NCBI GenBank assembly: GCA_018296165.2
Contig: JACKQL020000007.1
Span: forward strand, 62,001-126,000
Reading direction: 5' to 3'
From: Termitomyces sp. T153
Taxonomy: Eukaryota; Basidiomycota; Agaricomycetes; Agaricales; Lyophyllaceae
Length of the DNA stretch: 64,000 nucleotides
Made by a program: the position numbers and the translations under genes
The notes under the pieces: generated by a model
The model's database searches: none
The model's input: the letters and a program-made list of their open reading frames with translations, nothing else
What the model was told of the DNA's origin: nothing
Shown: positions 1 to 13,271 of the stretch, piece after piece
Layout of the letters: the number at the start of each line of letters is the position of its first letter
Numbering within the stretch: position 1 is the first letter of the stretch

Positions 1-3000
1 GAACGGCAGAATCGCGTTTACTAAGAGACATGAACAGATGAGCTGGATGTTTGGAAGACGTGAATTAACGTACATGTTACATTGCTGGGCAACTTTGGCT
101 ACAGCATCGCGATCCATAGTAAACTTCACCTCTATTGCGCACATTGAATATACTGGGAGCCTTATATGATCAGTAAAAATCTCACCTCCACCCTGAAGGA
201 CACTCTCTAATTGACGATGTACCAAGACATCCGCATACCGCCTAATGGGCGAAGTGAAATGCGTGTAGAGAGGAACGTTCAAGGCATAGTGGGAATACTT
301 GGCAATATCCAGCATGCCCGCGCAGAAGTACTTGGAACGATGGGTGGCTTTAAAAGAAAGCAACTCGAGTAACCTGCGGGCTGTGGGATCGGTAATACTA
401 TCGAAAGACTTCATAAGGGCACCAGAAGAGGATGTGTCCACCTTGATTCCGAGTCTTTCAGCCCGCTCTTTAAACGCAGTCTAGTGACATTGTCAGCTAA
501 AGAGAAGCAGCATCACATAATCATACTCTTACAAGGCGACGTTCAATAGGAGTGTCATGGCGACGAAGCAATGCCTGCTCAGGAAGGTGTACAGCAATCT
601 GCTGTGCGACAGATATGTTGCTTAAAAGCATAAACTAAGAATAAAAAAGCATTGTCAGTTGTAGGTTCTGACCATAGTGTAAAATTGATTACCTCCTCGA
701 CAAGGAAGTGCGCATCATCACGCGTGTATTGTCCGCAGTCCGTAGGCAAACCATTGTCATCGAGTTCGAACGAAAGTTTGAGTGACTCAAGGCTCAATGT
801 ACCGTTCTCAAAGCGTGCAGTGCGCAACTTCTGCGCCAAGCTTTGGAGTTTGCGAACGTCGTGTTCGATGTCTTGCGCCTCATGGTCCGGCGTGACAGGT
901 AAACCGCTCATACCAATGCCCTCAATGATATCCTGAGCATCCTGGTACGATAATTTTGCAGCAGACCTTGAGCAAAAGTGTGAGTATAGCTCAAATGAGA
1001 TGTGACAGGACATACTTTACGATAGTTTTGCCGAACCACTTGTTGACAACTCTTGCCTCCTCGGTCATGGTAAAAATAACAGAGAAAGCAAGGCGGTCTT
1101 GCCCAGGCACCAGACTGCAGAGCTGCTCACTTAAAACGGGCGGCAACATAGGGACTGCGCGCTGAACAAGATAAACACTGGTTGCACGCTTCCGAGCATC
1201 ACGATCCAAGGCGGTATTAGGCTTCATGAAGAATGATACGTCTGCGATGTGAACGCCAACGTCATAAGTACCATTTTCGTTGACCTTGATGGAGAGAGCA
1301 TCGTCAATATCCTTTGCATTTTCAGGGTCAATTGTGAAGATACGCTCAGAGCGAAGGTCCTTGCGAACTTCAAACTCCCTTTCGGGAATCCTAATGAAAA
1401 TGGGTTAATGATACAAAGGGCCGTAACAAGCATTGTTCTTACGTCCAGGGCAAAGGCGGCAAGCATTTCAACACGTTCTCGGTGAAGTCCTCGGTGGGAA
1501 AATTGCAATCTTTAAGGAGTGCACTAGTCTCCACTTCGATATCCCCGATGGGACCCAATTCCTCTACCAACGTACCGAAAGGATGCAAAGAGCTGATGGG
1601 CTAAAAATAAAACAGATAAAAAAGTGCTGTGTCCTCGATTTAGAAAAAAAACCCACATGTCGTTTAATGCAAGCCACAAACAACCTATTCACATACGCGT
1701 CCGAATTCTGCACGAAGTCTGGAGGAGCTTGTTCGGTTGGGATCGCAATCAATGGAACTCGCTTATCAGTTGGCTTGAACCAAACAATTTTCGGACGTTC
1801 AATGGGAGCACGTCGAGGCTCATCACCGCGATCTCCTTCTCGTTCCCGGCGTTCTGCTTCTTGTTTCTCTTTGGTGGCAGCAGACGATGGGCGGAGGAGA
1901 CCAAGGGTGCCTGAAAAGAGCTGACCAGGCATGCGTTCAACAACGGCCACAACATGACCTGCAAATTGGGGCTTGACATCATCTGTGACTCTGAGATAGT
2001 ATAGGATAAGACTTCAAGAAAAGGATGAGAGAAAGACAACGCACTCCTCGTCTTCAAACAACATCAAGCCCTGGCCTTCGACTTCTACGTCATCTTTCTT
2101 CTTATCGTCTTTTCGTCCACCACTAGCCTTCAAGTCATAAGCAGCATTCTCTTCCTTCTTTCTCTTCTTCTCTTCCTTCTCCTTCTTGGTACCCCAAACT
2201 TCGTCAACGTCAAGGAGTTCCACAGCAACAATATCGCCCTCTAAAGCACGGTTGCGATCCTTGGAACCACATATATAGATATCCGCATCCAGAACCTCGG
2301 TTGCAACGTACGCGTCGGAACGGTTGCGTTTGTTGACACGTAAAATGCCAACTACAAGTTTGCCTGCGGCAAGCAAAGGGGGCAGAGATGCCTGAGGAAG
2401 ATAAGGCGCAAACAAAGACTTGCGCTGAGGCTGATTAGATTGCTGTTGAAGCTGCGACTGGAACTGCTGCTGCTGCTGTTGGAGTAAATTGACGCCGAGA
2501 CCAAGACCCATCATGTTAGCGGCCATCATATTCGGCAGCATGTTTGGGAAACTGAACGAAGCCATCTTATGGTGATGACCCCCAGCTGCAGCACGGAATT
2601 GTTGCAAACTTTGAAGCTGAGCTTGGGCTTGGGCTAGGTCAGCAGCAAAGGTATTATTACCTTGGACACCACCAACACCACCGTCTACGTGGTACTTGTA
2701 AGGAACAATATGATCATCCCACAATTGAATACTCACTGATGCGCCAGCTGGAATCAGCACGAGAAACTTGCCGAGAATGCCCATTGAAAGAGGGTGGGGT
2801 AAAGCCTTCGTCAAATCCGTCTTGTCCAACGTAGGGAAAACTAATGGACCCGATTCCAGGCTGCGCGCCTTTGTTTACAACATTCACGCTATGGCGACGT
2901 CCATGACCACGGGGAATACCCTGAGTTTGTCCATCGAGACCAAGATTGAGACCACTCAAATTGCCAAATTGACCCATTGGGTTTTGAAGGTTGCCGAATG

Positions 3001-4275
3001 TCGCACCAGCACTTGGACTCATCGGGGCAGTGCTCTGAACGCGCCTGTGAGTTCCTCGGCTAGGTGCCAAACCAGGCGTCTGAAAGGACAAAACTTGATT
3101 TGAGGCAAGTTGTTGCTGATAGAGAGCTTGCTGTTGTTGTTGCAAAGCCTCGATCTGATTCTGGATAGCGATCTAAGAATAATGTTATGTCAATCGAGGT
3201 AAGAAGATAGCTTACGCTGAACAATTACCTGCTCCGCCATGATGCCAGTAATCTCACCACTTTCGCTCTTCCTGTGAGCAGGGCGCGTAGATTCATGGGG
3301 AAGATCATAACTAGTCTGTTGTTGAGGAAATTGAAATCCCACGTCTTCCTCGCTGATTGGAGGACCAGCAGGGCCAACGCTTCGCTTGCGAGCACCAAAC
3401 ATGAAGCCCGGCGCCAGTTGAGGACGACCAGTGGGACCAACAGAATCAGCCTGTTCCTGTTGTGCTGCTAGTGCGGCAAAACGAGGGGCCACGAAATTCT
3501 GAGATTGAGACTGAGAACGAGGGTGATGTCCAGATTGTCTTCGGTAATCAGGAATCTCGCCCTCTTCAAAGGAGTTGCTAGTGGTGTCCTCGACATCCTC
3601 CATCATCGCGCCCAGATGAGGCGAGAATGAGTTGAAATTCCCAGAGAATCCGCCAGTGTTGAGAGACACAGCTTTGCGGTGTCTGGCATCGGGTACAAAT
3701 GTGGAAGAACCTGGTTGGAAGACGGGGGCATTCGATGCTAGACTAGAGTTGGCCTGGGTTTGAGCCATGGCGAAGCCGTTATGGTTGGTGGGTTGCTGGG
3801 CAGGAGAAGTCGTCTTGAGATCTGCAATAACCCGCTGAAGGGAAGAAAGGGCGTCACTGGTTTCTGCAGCCTGAGGGGGAGGCGGTGAAGCCTGAGTAGC
3901 AATAAGCTGTTCCTTGGGGACACTATGACGTCCTCCTTGGGAAGCGGAGGCCTGGCTTTTACGATGAGATTGCCCTCTACTGTTGCCAGATTGGCTCTGC
4001 TTGCGTTGTTGATCGGGCCTTTTCCCAGTCTCAGATGGACGCCTTGCTGTCGACTCGGAGCCAGACTCAGGCCCTCCGCCCGCCTTCTTGCTACCATTGC
4101 TTGTCCTTGAAGAGGGTCTCGGGCCTTGAGTTGGCACAACACTCGCTTTGGCGCCAGAAGCGTTGGAGACGTTGCGTTTGTTGGCACCACGATTATTGCC
4201 AGAAGCGGCGGTAGTAGGCTTCTTCTCGTCCTTCTTCAGCGGGGGTTGGGGTTGTGGCGTGAGTTCGTCGGTCAT
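1..4275 (-). CDS. SSD1: SSD1/Dis3L2-like RNA-binding protein (partial, C-terminus beyond left edge)
   Basis: RNase II-family protein. In fungi the Ssd1 branch binds mRNAs for cell-wall and growth functions. The N-terminal ~500 residues are disordered, rich in Gln, Ser and Pro, with repeated RxxS-type basic sites such as RRHS and HRKS, as expected for a kinase-regulated tail. A first cold-shock domain follows at about 2200-2420, with KLVVGILRVNKRNRSDAYV and DIYICGSKDRNRALEGD. A second OB-like domain lies near 1750-1960. The RNB domain starts near 1330 with DPENAKDIDDALSI and continues through GVHIADVSFF to HFTSPIRRYAD near the left edge. At least five short introns interrupt the gene. The start at 4275 is the first ATG of the long open N-terminal exon. 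The C-terminal S1-like part is outside the window. The four aspartates of the RNB active site appear intact, unlike yeast Ssd1. Identification is firm; whether it degrades RNA is not known. Confidence 0.93.
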
Positions 4276-4711
4276 GTCGTTCGTAATGTAGTTTAATAGA
4301 GTTTTGCTATCTTTTTGTGGTTTTGAATTTCAATGGTCAAGTGAGTCTTGTGTCTGGGCAATGATGGATCAGTACGATACTCTCGTTGTGAGTCAGAACG
4401 ACTGACGTGAAAGGTGGATCTGGTACGTCTTTGCCCTGTGGGGCGAGTGAAAGGAAAGAATGCGTAGAGGGAGTTATCGGTGTGGTGGTGAAATGAGGGA
4501 CACTTGATGGGTCACAAAAATGCCGACTGAATCCGGAGTATGGTGCAGAGTGACCTTCCCACGAACTACAATACAAGTCAGATCTCGGGATCACTTAGTA
4601 GCAAGTTTCGTTTCACACATCGTAAACCATATCAAGACTAGGCAAGAGTCAAATATATTATGCGTTCGTGTGGTGCTAGGGTAAGTACTCTATGCTTTGA
4701 CAACCTCTATT
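4276..4711. other. intergenic region upstream of SSD1
   Basis: A 436-base gap between the IDH stop and the SSD1 start, both genes on the minus strand. It must hold the IDH 3' UTR and the SSD1 promoter and leader. The only ORF here is short and unlike known proteins. No repeat or RNA gene was recognised. Confidence 0.6.
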
Positions 4712-6519
<1,808 letters not shown>

Positions 6520-6749
6520 GTCGAAGGTCAAGGCAGCTCGGCGGCCAGTTCTAGTTTCCCCACCCCGGACCCACCCATTCTTGGGCCATTGACACGTGGG
6601 CGCGATAAGATTGGTCGATTTGCCGCCGCCTTGATGGAAAGTATATTTTCAATACATATGTACCCTAATGGTATAGTCCAACCTTCACCATCATACATAG
6701 ATCTCCAACGATAATATCTACAGCTGACGAAAAGTGTGCCAAGGTAATA

Positions 6750-7599
6750 TTAACTCAATAAAGCATTCAGTTGTTGTCTGTACTTCTCCATATTCTGTTC
6801 CGTTTCTTCCTCCTCCAGCGTTTGAGAAGTCTGTTACCTCATGAGTAGTATCTGAAATAATGAAGGGGCGACATACCGGAAGGCCTGTTCCAACTTTTCC
6901 TGCTTCTCCAAGTTTGCCATCCGTTAATTCGAACAACACCTTATCAACCTCCGCGTCGGCTTCCTCCTCGAGCTCTTCATCTTCCTCCATATCGAGAGTA
7001 TCCTGGAGCATTTCATCTAGAATGCCGACCTGCATGACAACGTGATTAAACTTGACCATGAAAGAGCGAAGACGCTCGCCTTTGTCATCTCCATGCTCAT
7101 TTCACGCATCGTCTGACTGATCTGAGGAAGTTTGACGAGTGCATTTGATAGTTTCATGATTTCTGTAGACTTCTGAAGAGATCCTGTGACTTTCAGCATC
7201 GCTTTTTGGAGGATTGACAATGAGCTCCAGATACGGTTTTGGATCAGTGACGTACCCATTTGTTGCGTTAACTGAATGCCTATTGAGCCTAGCCTGGCTT
7301 TGCTCACGGACAACCGATCTTTCTGTCTGTTACTCCTCACTACTTCTTTCGCAAGTATGCGCGCAGATTTTACGTCACCCTTGGAAACCAATCGCTTTAT
7401 GGTTTGTCGAACTTGATTTGTCGCCAGGTCGAGCTATGAATGACGCATAATAAGATCACCGAGGGGACGGCCCAATGAGAGACCCAACCTGCCTCATTTC
7501 CCTATCTAGTTGACGGCTTTCCGCTCGAAGCTTTGCCTGCCATGCTCGTATTCTTTCTTCGGGGGTGGGTCCATAGAGAAAACGGTTGATTGTCTGCAT
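6750..7599 (-). CDS. VPS24: ESCRT-III subunit VPS24/CHMP3
   Basis: Snf7-family ESCRT-III protein acting at endosomes in multivesicular body sorting and membrane scission. The spliced protein begins MQTINRFLYGPTPEERIRAW, the Snf7-type basic N-terminal helix. It continues with LDLATNQVRQTIKRL, LAKEVVRSNRQKDRL and VTGSLQKSTEIMKLSNALVK, then the MREMSMEMTKAGILDEMLQD segment typical of CHMP3. An acidic linker (EEDEELEEEADAEVDKV) precedes the tail. After a last intron at about 6834-6880 the C-terminus reads QTLEEEETEQNMEKYRQQ and ends LNALLS. An open frame running to 6718 ignores this last intron; the spliced stop at 6750 gives the expected MIM-like tail. Length, near 220 residues, is normal for the family. 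Confidence 0.92.
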
Positions 7600-8171
7600 C
7601 TTGCCGCAGCAAAGGAGCCATTTGTTCGAACAGCAGTAGTGCTTTCTCGGCTATTGCCGTCATGTTATTCACTGGCTCTTAGATTAAACAAGCTGAAACA
7701 TAAAGAAAAGAACTCATCTCTTCAACGTCCAGACCTGCGCACAACTCCGGTATTGGAGTGGCCGCGTATTTGGGGATCATGCAGGCAAAAAGAGTTCAAA
7801 GATAGCATCAGGCTTTCTATGAACATCACAGATACTGTAGTTAGCTTTTTGGTTGGTATATAGTCGTGGACAAGCGAACTCGACAAGCATCATAACCTTT
7901 CGGATTTAATATCTAAGTGCTTGTACAGTATCTTAGGACTTAATTGAGTAAGATTCCACGAGCCAATTGTCCGCAACGGTAAAAAAATTTCTTGCATGCT
8001 CCAAAATTTGGCTGGAACGCAAAAAACATCTTAAAAATCTCAAAAAAGTGTGCAATCGACTCCTTTTGGTGAGTAGATTATGGTATCAGAGTATTGGAAA
8101 AATTCAACGAGCGGATCCATTAGAAAAAAATCGGAGATATGTGGCCCACCTCTACCCATTATCTATGATCA
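7600..8171. other. intergenic: VPS24 upstream region and border of transposon island A
   Basis: The proximal part should hold the VPS24 promoter. From about 7970 the sequence is A-rich with several poly(A) runs and reads into the transposase-like fragment. Short ORFs here resemble nothing I know. The change from ordinary to CpG-poor sequence begins around 8.8 kb. Confidence 0.5.
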
Positions 8172-8777
8172 TGTCTGATAAACGCCGAGGACGAAAGCCC
8201 AAAGCTCAACGAAACATCTCAGGATTGCGAAATCACAAAATTCTACAGGAGATCGATTCCAAAGAACAATCTGTCAACCCGATCATTGAAGAGACACCTG
8301 TTAATCAAAGAACCACCGATGGACAAGAGGATCCCAATGTCAAATGGGATCTTATGATCTGTCTGGACAGTATGAGACCTGAATGGGAGAAGGAAGACCA
8401 AGAGGAAGAGGATCTTGAGCAAGGAAAAGTGGGTGATAGTGATGTAGCAAGCTTTACGGAGGGATGGGACAATGAGGATGCAAACATGTATGGAGATATT
8501 AATCTACCTATAGTACTGGGGTTGGGTCAAGTACCGATATTGACAGGCACCAAAGTCCACCTTCGCAGATGCAAAAAAAGCAGCCTTGGAGGCTCTCGAC
8601 CAATGCCCGAGCAATGTCATCGACAGATTCATCAATCGTTCTTGGCGGTTTGTCTTGGCTCACCAGGTTGGCTTGAAAGGGAATGCTGCTGCATGGGCCA
8701 TGCACAAGTATAAGGGTCATCATACCATCTTGAGGGCTGCTCTCATGCATATTGAAGCCCTGGCTCCTCCGGTCTAG
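8172..8777 (+). pseudogene. transposase-like fragment (agaricomycete DDE-type, AT-hook N-terminus)
   Basis: The frame from 8172 begins MSDKRRGRKPKAQRNISGL, with an AT-hook-like RRGRKPK. An acidic stretch (EWEKEDQEEEDLEQ) follows. After a frame change near 8560 the sequence reads ADAKKAALEALDQCPSNVI, then INRSWRFVLAHQVGLKGNAA, AWAMHKYKGH and HIEAL, ending at a stop at 8777. A CP..VI.RFINRSWRF...GL.G.AA.WA.. block is, from memory, widespread in Agaricomycete proteins annotated as DDE-superfamily transposases and located upstream of the catalytic domain. No catalytic DDE domain follows here; the sequence after 8780 is non-coding. So this is a truncated, frameshifted relic. It could instead be an exonised host gene joined by an intron between the two frames. 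The family name is an inference. Confidence 0.5.
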
Positions 8778-10096
8778 CCCCTTGAAATGTGTTGAAATTG
8801 CCTGAAAATTTGGCTGCGCACTTTTTCTTGCTGGAAATAACTTTGGAGATATGTTTTTTGATGTATTTCGCTCTTCTAAACATCATGGTGTACTCAGTTT
8901 TGTACAAAAAATCTGTCTAGCTGAGATATCAAAGTTGTTGAGTTCACTTGTTCATGACTGTACATAGAAACCATCACTGTCATGCACTGGTTTAGGATGA
9001 CCTCCCATCATGGATCACAGATGGTTTCTTCAGAATCATGACATTCCATAAAACAAAAAAATATCAGAAAATTCATTGAAAATTGCTAGTTGTCATTTTC
9101 ATCAGTGTACTTATTCAGTAGAAAATACAATAGTACAATACTGTGCCAGTAGTGTTGGTTTCTAAAACTTTCTTTTGTTGACAGACTAGATATGAAACAG
9201 CAGAGGTAACAGCTTCTACTTATTGCATCTTTGGTTGAATTACCCTGGTAAAGATTTTGTGTACTGCCACACATATACTTATTGAGCCCCCAACTTAAAT
9301 TCTATGTTTGTGAGGCTCGAGAAGGAGGGGATATATTGGCAAAAGCCAACAATTGAAACATGGGTAGTGGGGCAAGCCAAACACATGTGGCAAGCCAATC
9401 AGAATGCAGGTGGCCGGTTGGCTGGTGCTGGAACAGGTTGTCATGACAATTTGGGCAAATCAATTGGGCAAATCTATCTTCCTGTTGTTGCTTTTGTGTT
9501 GCAAAATATGTCTTGTTATTTGATGTAAATAAGGTTAAATAGATATATTCCTAATAGGTAGATATAGGAGGATGTGCCACAATGTAGTATAGTTTCAAAG
9601 GATCATGCAAGCCACTCAGTCATCCAGACTGCATTGTGAGCACAAGCAAGAGGGAGCAACTAGAAGAGATGGGAATATTGTACCAGACAAAGTGTTGTCT
9701 TTTGGGGGAGAGAAAAGGGGACTGTTGAGTGAGATTTTCAAGGTTGAGAATAGACACTAGCTGTGGAGTAAGATTTGAACCAAAAATTGAAAGGTTGGGA
9801 ATACTGACTAGATGACATGAGAAAGGTGGCTTGGCATTTTTGAAAACTCCACAGGATTAAAATGTCAATGCTTTTTAGAGGCAAAGCAATGTACATGTGA
9901 TCCTGGGAGGATGGGTCAACATGATCATGGGGAGTCTGCAATCACATAGTCACAGGAGGGTTCATACACATGATCACAACTTTTTTAGCTGGTTTTTTGG
10001 GTAAAAATGTCAATGCTTTTTCAATGGCATGAAGCAAACATACACATGATCCTGGGGATAGGATGCATTCAAATGTTTGCCATGTCAAGACTTTCC
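8778..10096. other. gene-free AT-rich, CpG-depleted sequence
   Basis: No convincing coding frame. Between 9001 and 10260 I count only two CG dinucleotides. A diverged short duplication links about 9860-9950 with 10010-10060 (shared TGTCAATGCTTTTT and CATGATCCTGGG-like words). Probably old, decayed transposon sequence. Confidence 0.55.
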
Positions 10097-10224
10097 CTGC
10101 AGTTAAGACCTGAATCATTAAGTATCAAAAGACCATGTCAACACTTTCCTCAATCCTTTGCCATGTCTAAGAGAAAGTGTTGACATGGTCTTTTGAAACT
10201 TAATGATTCATGTCTTAACTGCAG
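10097..10224. repeat. 52-bp inverted repeat (imperfect palindrome, 24-bp loop)
   Basis: The left arm at 10097-10148 starts CTGCAGTTAAGAC and ends AACACTTTC. The right arm at 10173-10224 is its reverse complement with two mismatches in 52. Both arms are diverged copies of the short tandem unit that follows, so this is a head-to-head junction of the same repeat. Confidence 0.85.
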
Positions 10225-10645
10225 GATGACATGGTCTTTTGAAACTTAATGATTCAGGTCTTGACTGCAGGATGACGTGGTCTTTTGAGACTTGATGATT
10301 CAGGTCTTAACTGCAGAAGTATTCAAAGAAGATGAAAGAGGTGGACTAGTGTTGACATGGCAAAGGATTGGGGAAAGCATTGACATGGTAAAGGATTGGA
10401 GAAAGTGTTGATATGGTCTTTTGAGACTTAATGATTCAGGTCTTAACTGCAGGAGTATTCAAAGAAGATGAAAGAGGTGGACTAGTGTTGACATGGCAAA
10501 GGATTGGGGAAAGTGTTGACATGGCAAAAGATCAGGGAAAGTGTTGACATTGTCTTTTGAAACTGAATGATTCAGGTCTGAACTGCAGGAGAATTCAAAG
10601 AAGATGAAAGAGGTGGACTAGTGTTGACATGGCAAAGGATTGGAG
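10225..10645. repeat. tandem repeat: 46/45-bp units followed by a 136-bp unit (about 2.4 copies)
   Basis: Two short units (10225-10270 and 10271-10316) share GGTCTTTTGA, ATGATTCAGGTCTT and CTGCAG. From 10317 a larger unit adds TATTCAAAGAAGATGAAAG, GGTGGACTAGTGTTGACATG and CAAAGGATTGG. It recurs at 10453 and 10589, exactly 136 bases apart each time, and the third copy breaks off near 10645. The copies are close to identical. Confidence 0.85.
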
Positions 10646-10850
10646 CAAATGTTATCCATAAGTTGTCCATGGGAGTGAGCAAGGCACATGCCATTTTCAA
10701 TTTTCCTGCAAAATTTATGTGGCCTTGGGCATGTGTCATTTTTTAAAATTTCCCCCAAATTAAATCCCCACTTCTTCTATTGTTGTTGTGTATTTGCAAT
10801 CCTGTACTTTCTACACTGACAAACTGAAAAGGATTGGCCAAAGTCCTAGA

Positions 10851-11071
10851 ATGTCTCATAAGTCAGTAGTGAAATCTTTAACCCCTTCAATCCCATGCTC
10901 ACTCACATGTTTGAACAGCCCCTTTCCAGTAGAACTCAACCTTAGCAACAAAGTGAAAAGATGAGGATCAAACAAAGTCATAAGATGTCCCATAAGTCAG
11001 TAGTGAAATCTTCAACCCCTTCAATTCCATGCTCACTCACACTTTTTGAACAGCCCTTCTCCAGTAGAACT
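10851..11071. repeat. direct duplication of ~88 bp, 134 bp apart
   Basis: ATGTCTCATAAGTCAGTAG at 10851 and ATGTCCCATAAGTCAGTAG at 10985 begin two similar stretches. Both run through CAACCCCTTCAAT/TAACCCCTTCAAT and CATGCTCACTCACA to CCAGTAGAACT, with scattered differences. No coding potential. Confidence 0.75.
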
Positions 11072-11559
11072 ATTTGATGATTCCAGTTCCAGCCAAAGAG
11101 GTTCTAACAACACAAAGATTCAACAGCTACCAATTTCTCTTTGTATTCAACATTCCAGCTTAGGCATATATACATTTGTACTTATTATTACCTGGCAATA
11201 TATAAAATTTTGAGTAGTTCTGGTTCTGTCACTAAGCCATTGCCTCTCCTGTGGGCAAATCCTTTGTTCTGTCTCTACTTCTTTTGTATTTCCTGCTTGT
11301 CATTGATGTGTGACAGGCCAGATGAGCTTACAATCACAGGTGATATGTGTAAACAACAGTATACCATATGTGTATTATTTGTATACTATATAACATATAT
11401 ACAAGAAGGAGAGTAAAAATCAAAGTTGTAAGGATGATGGAAATTTAAGGCTGTTTGATCTGATTTCATCTTTGAACTGTGAGAACAATTCATCAAGGGG
11501 GGAATGAAATTTGAAAAAAACATATCAGGTCAAATTTTTTTAAGAGCTATATGGGTGAC
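11072..11559. other. gene-free sequence left of solo LTR A1
   Basis: AT-rich, with short open frames but no recognisable protein. It ends in GTGAC (11555-11559), one half of the target duplication of the LTR that follows. Confidence 0.5.
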
Positions 11560-13271
11560 TATCATGACCTGTTCCCAGAACCCTGGACCTTGTTTCCAGC
11601 CACCTTGCTTCCCTGGAGTTCACCCCCATCTCCCCCTTCAACTTCTCCAACCTCCACCCACCCATGGCACCCACTCTGGGTAACTCTGATGCTTTCCCAG
11701 CAAACCTCAATGGCCCCCTGGCTAACTCCAACACCTTCCCTGCAGCTGTCAATGCTTCCCCTGACTCTCCTGAACCTCTGGAACCCCCCTTCACCATTCC
11801 TGACTCCACTGTACATCACCAGTCCATCACCCTGGTTCACCTGACCTACTCTGGAGCATCACAATGACCCCAGGACAGCCTGCATCCTCAACTGATCCCA
11901 TCAGAATATCACCACAGCCTGTCCCCTGATTACAACCAACACCTGGCTCCATTAAGCCCCACCACCAGACCCGCTGACCTGTCAGGAGATGTCCCAGTTC
12001 CCCTCTGTGCCATTCTCCCTCCTTATGGTTTTCCTTTATTCTTTTTTGCTTTCCCTATCTTCTGGTCTCAGTTCCAGCCCTCAGGCTGCACTGGTGCTCC
12101 ATTCATAATTCTGACAAGTGTTGCCCCTTCCAATGGCCTCTTACCAGACCCCTGGATTGTTTCCTGTATTCTGGGCCTACCACTCATTGTAGGCCTCCCA
12201 TCTTTGGACACAGGTACTTTCAACCAAAGGCTATCTTTTGGTTATATTTGTATGTGGTCACATGCAGGGAGTCTGGAGATCAATGCCATTTACAATAAAT
12301 TTCCACCTTTTGATTGGACTCCAGATTTGGTTGTTGTTGGGTGTTGTTTCCAGAAGCTCTAGAGTAAATTTTCCAAACACTGGCATTGGGGATCCTTAGA
12401 CTTGTTCTCTTTGAATCTCCCTCTACCAGGTGAGTAGCTAGAAGTCTAGAACTTCTTGTAGATACTGAATAGACTTTGAATCTCCCTCTGCCAGTTGTGT
12501 GATTGAGCCACAGCCTCCAGAGGTCGCCCTTACATGACCCCCAGAGCTCTCCAGTAGTGAGTATATAAGTTGTAGAGTAGCTCTTCATACTCTAGTCTTG
12601 ATATTACCTATTGCCTTACCTGATGTGTTTCTGATTGTTTCTCTCTTGTGTTTTGTGTTCTATGTTACATTTCTCTTTATCTCAGCCTCCCAGTCTTGTC
12701 TTGTCTCTATTTCCATTATCATTCTTGTTATCATTTTGTATCTCTGCTTGAATTTATTTTTGTTCTTGTCTCAATCTTGTCTCAACTCTGTCTTGTCTTG
12801 TTTGACTCCATCTTGTCTCATTTGACTCCATTTCCATTATTGTATTCAAGTCCTTTCAACCCTAATGCCTTTACAAACTCTGCACTTACAATTACAAACT
12901 CAAACATTCTTTGAACCAACTCTGGACCTTGCTATTTGCTTGACCCTGAAACCCATCAACTTCCATTGATCCCCCATCAAACTCTGGCCCCACTCCCATC
13001 ACTTGCATAGCCTCTGTTTGCCCCACACCTCTAATACTCACTTCTGAACTTGTACCTAACATCCCATCAAGTCTGACCCCTTCCCTGCAACTCATCTTAG
13101 ACTTCTCTGGACCACCCTGGTCTTGTTCAGGTCACTCTCCATCACTGATCCTCACAAGTCCCCAATGTCTAGACCTTCTCTGAATGCCAGTTATCAGTGC
13201 AGGATATTGTGTCTTGCCTAGTAAGGATTTGCCCAGTGTAGCTGAGCCCCCATGGTTAGTGGAACCTGACA
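11560..13271 (+). mobile_element. solo LTR, family A copy 1 (contains nested LTR B)
   Basis: Begins TATCATGACC (decayed from TGTCATGACC in copy 3) and ends GAACCTGACA, giving TG(T)CA...TGACA ends. It is flanked on both sides by GTGAC (11555-11559 and 13272-13276), a perfect 5-bp target duplication. Inside is a promoter-like stretch with TATATAAG near 12560 followed by pyrimidine-rich sequence, shared with copies at 26700-27927 and 60610-61743. Removing the nested LTR B plus one TGACC duplication leaves about 1.15 kb, matching the other copies. A solo LTR forms by recombination between the two LTRs of a full element. The 5-bp duplication fits Ty3/gypsy or Copia integration. Confidence 0.88.
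11980..12534 (+). mobile_element. solo LTR, family B copy 1, nested in LTR A1
   Basis: 555 bases beginning TGTCAGGAG and ending CGCCCTTACA. The flanks are TGACC at 11975-11979 and TGACC at 12535-12539, an exact 5-bp target duplication. The insertion is absent from the other two LTR A copies at this site, which confirms its borders. A second, damaged copy lies at 25780-26691. It carries no coding sequence. Confidence 0.88.

Noticed and set aside
10225..10645. CRISPR-like array
   Set aside because: Repeats are contiguous, without unique spacers, in a eukaryotic genome.
12598..12914. Hydrophobic frames that look like a membrane protein
   Set aside because: They fall in the pyrimidine-rich part of LTR A1; the same stretch in LTR A2 and A3 is not conserved as protein.
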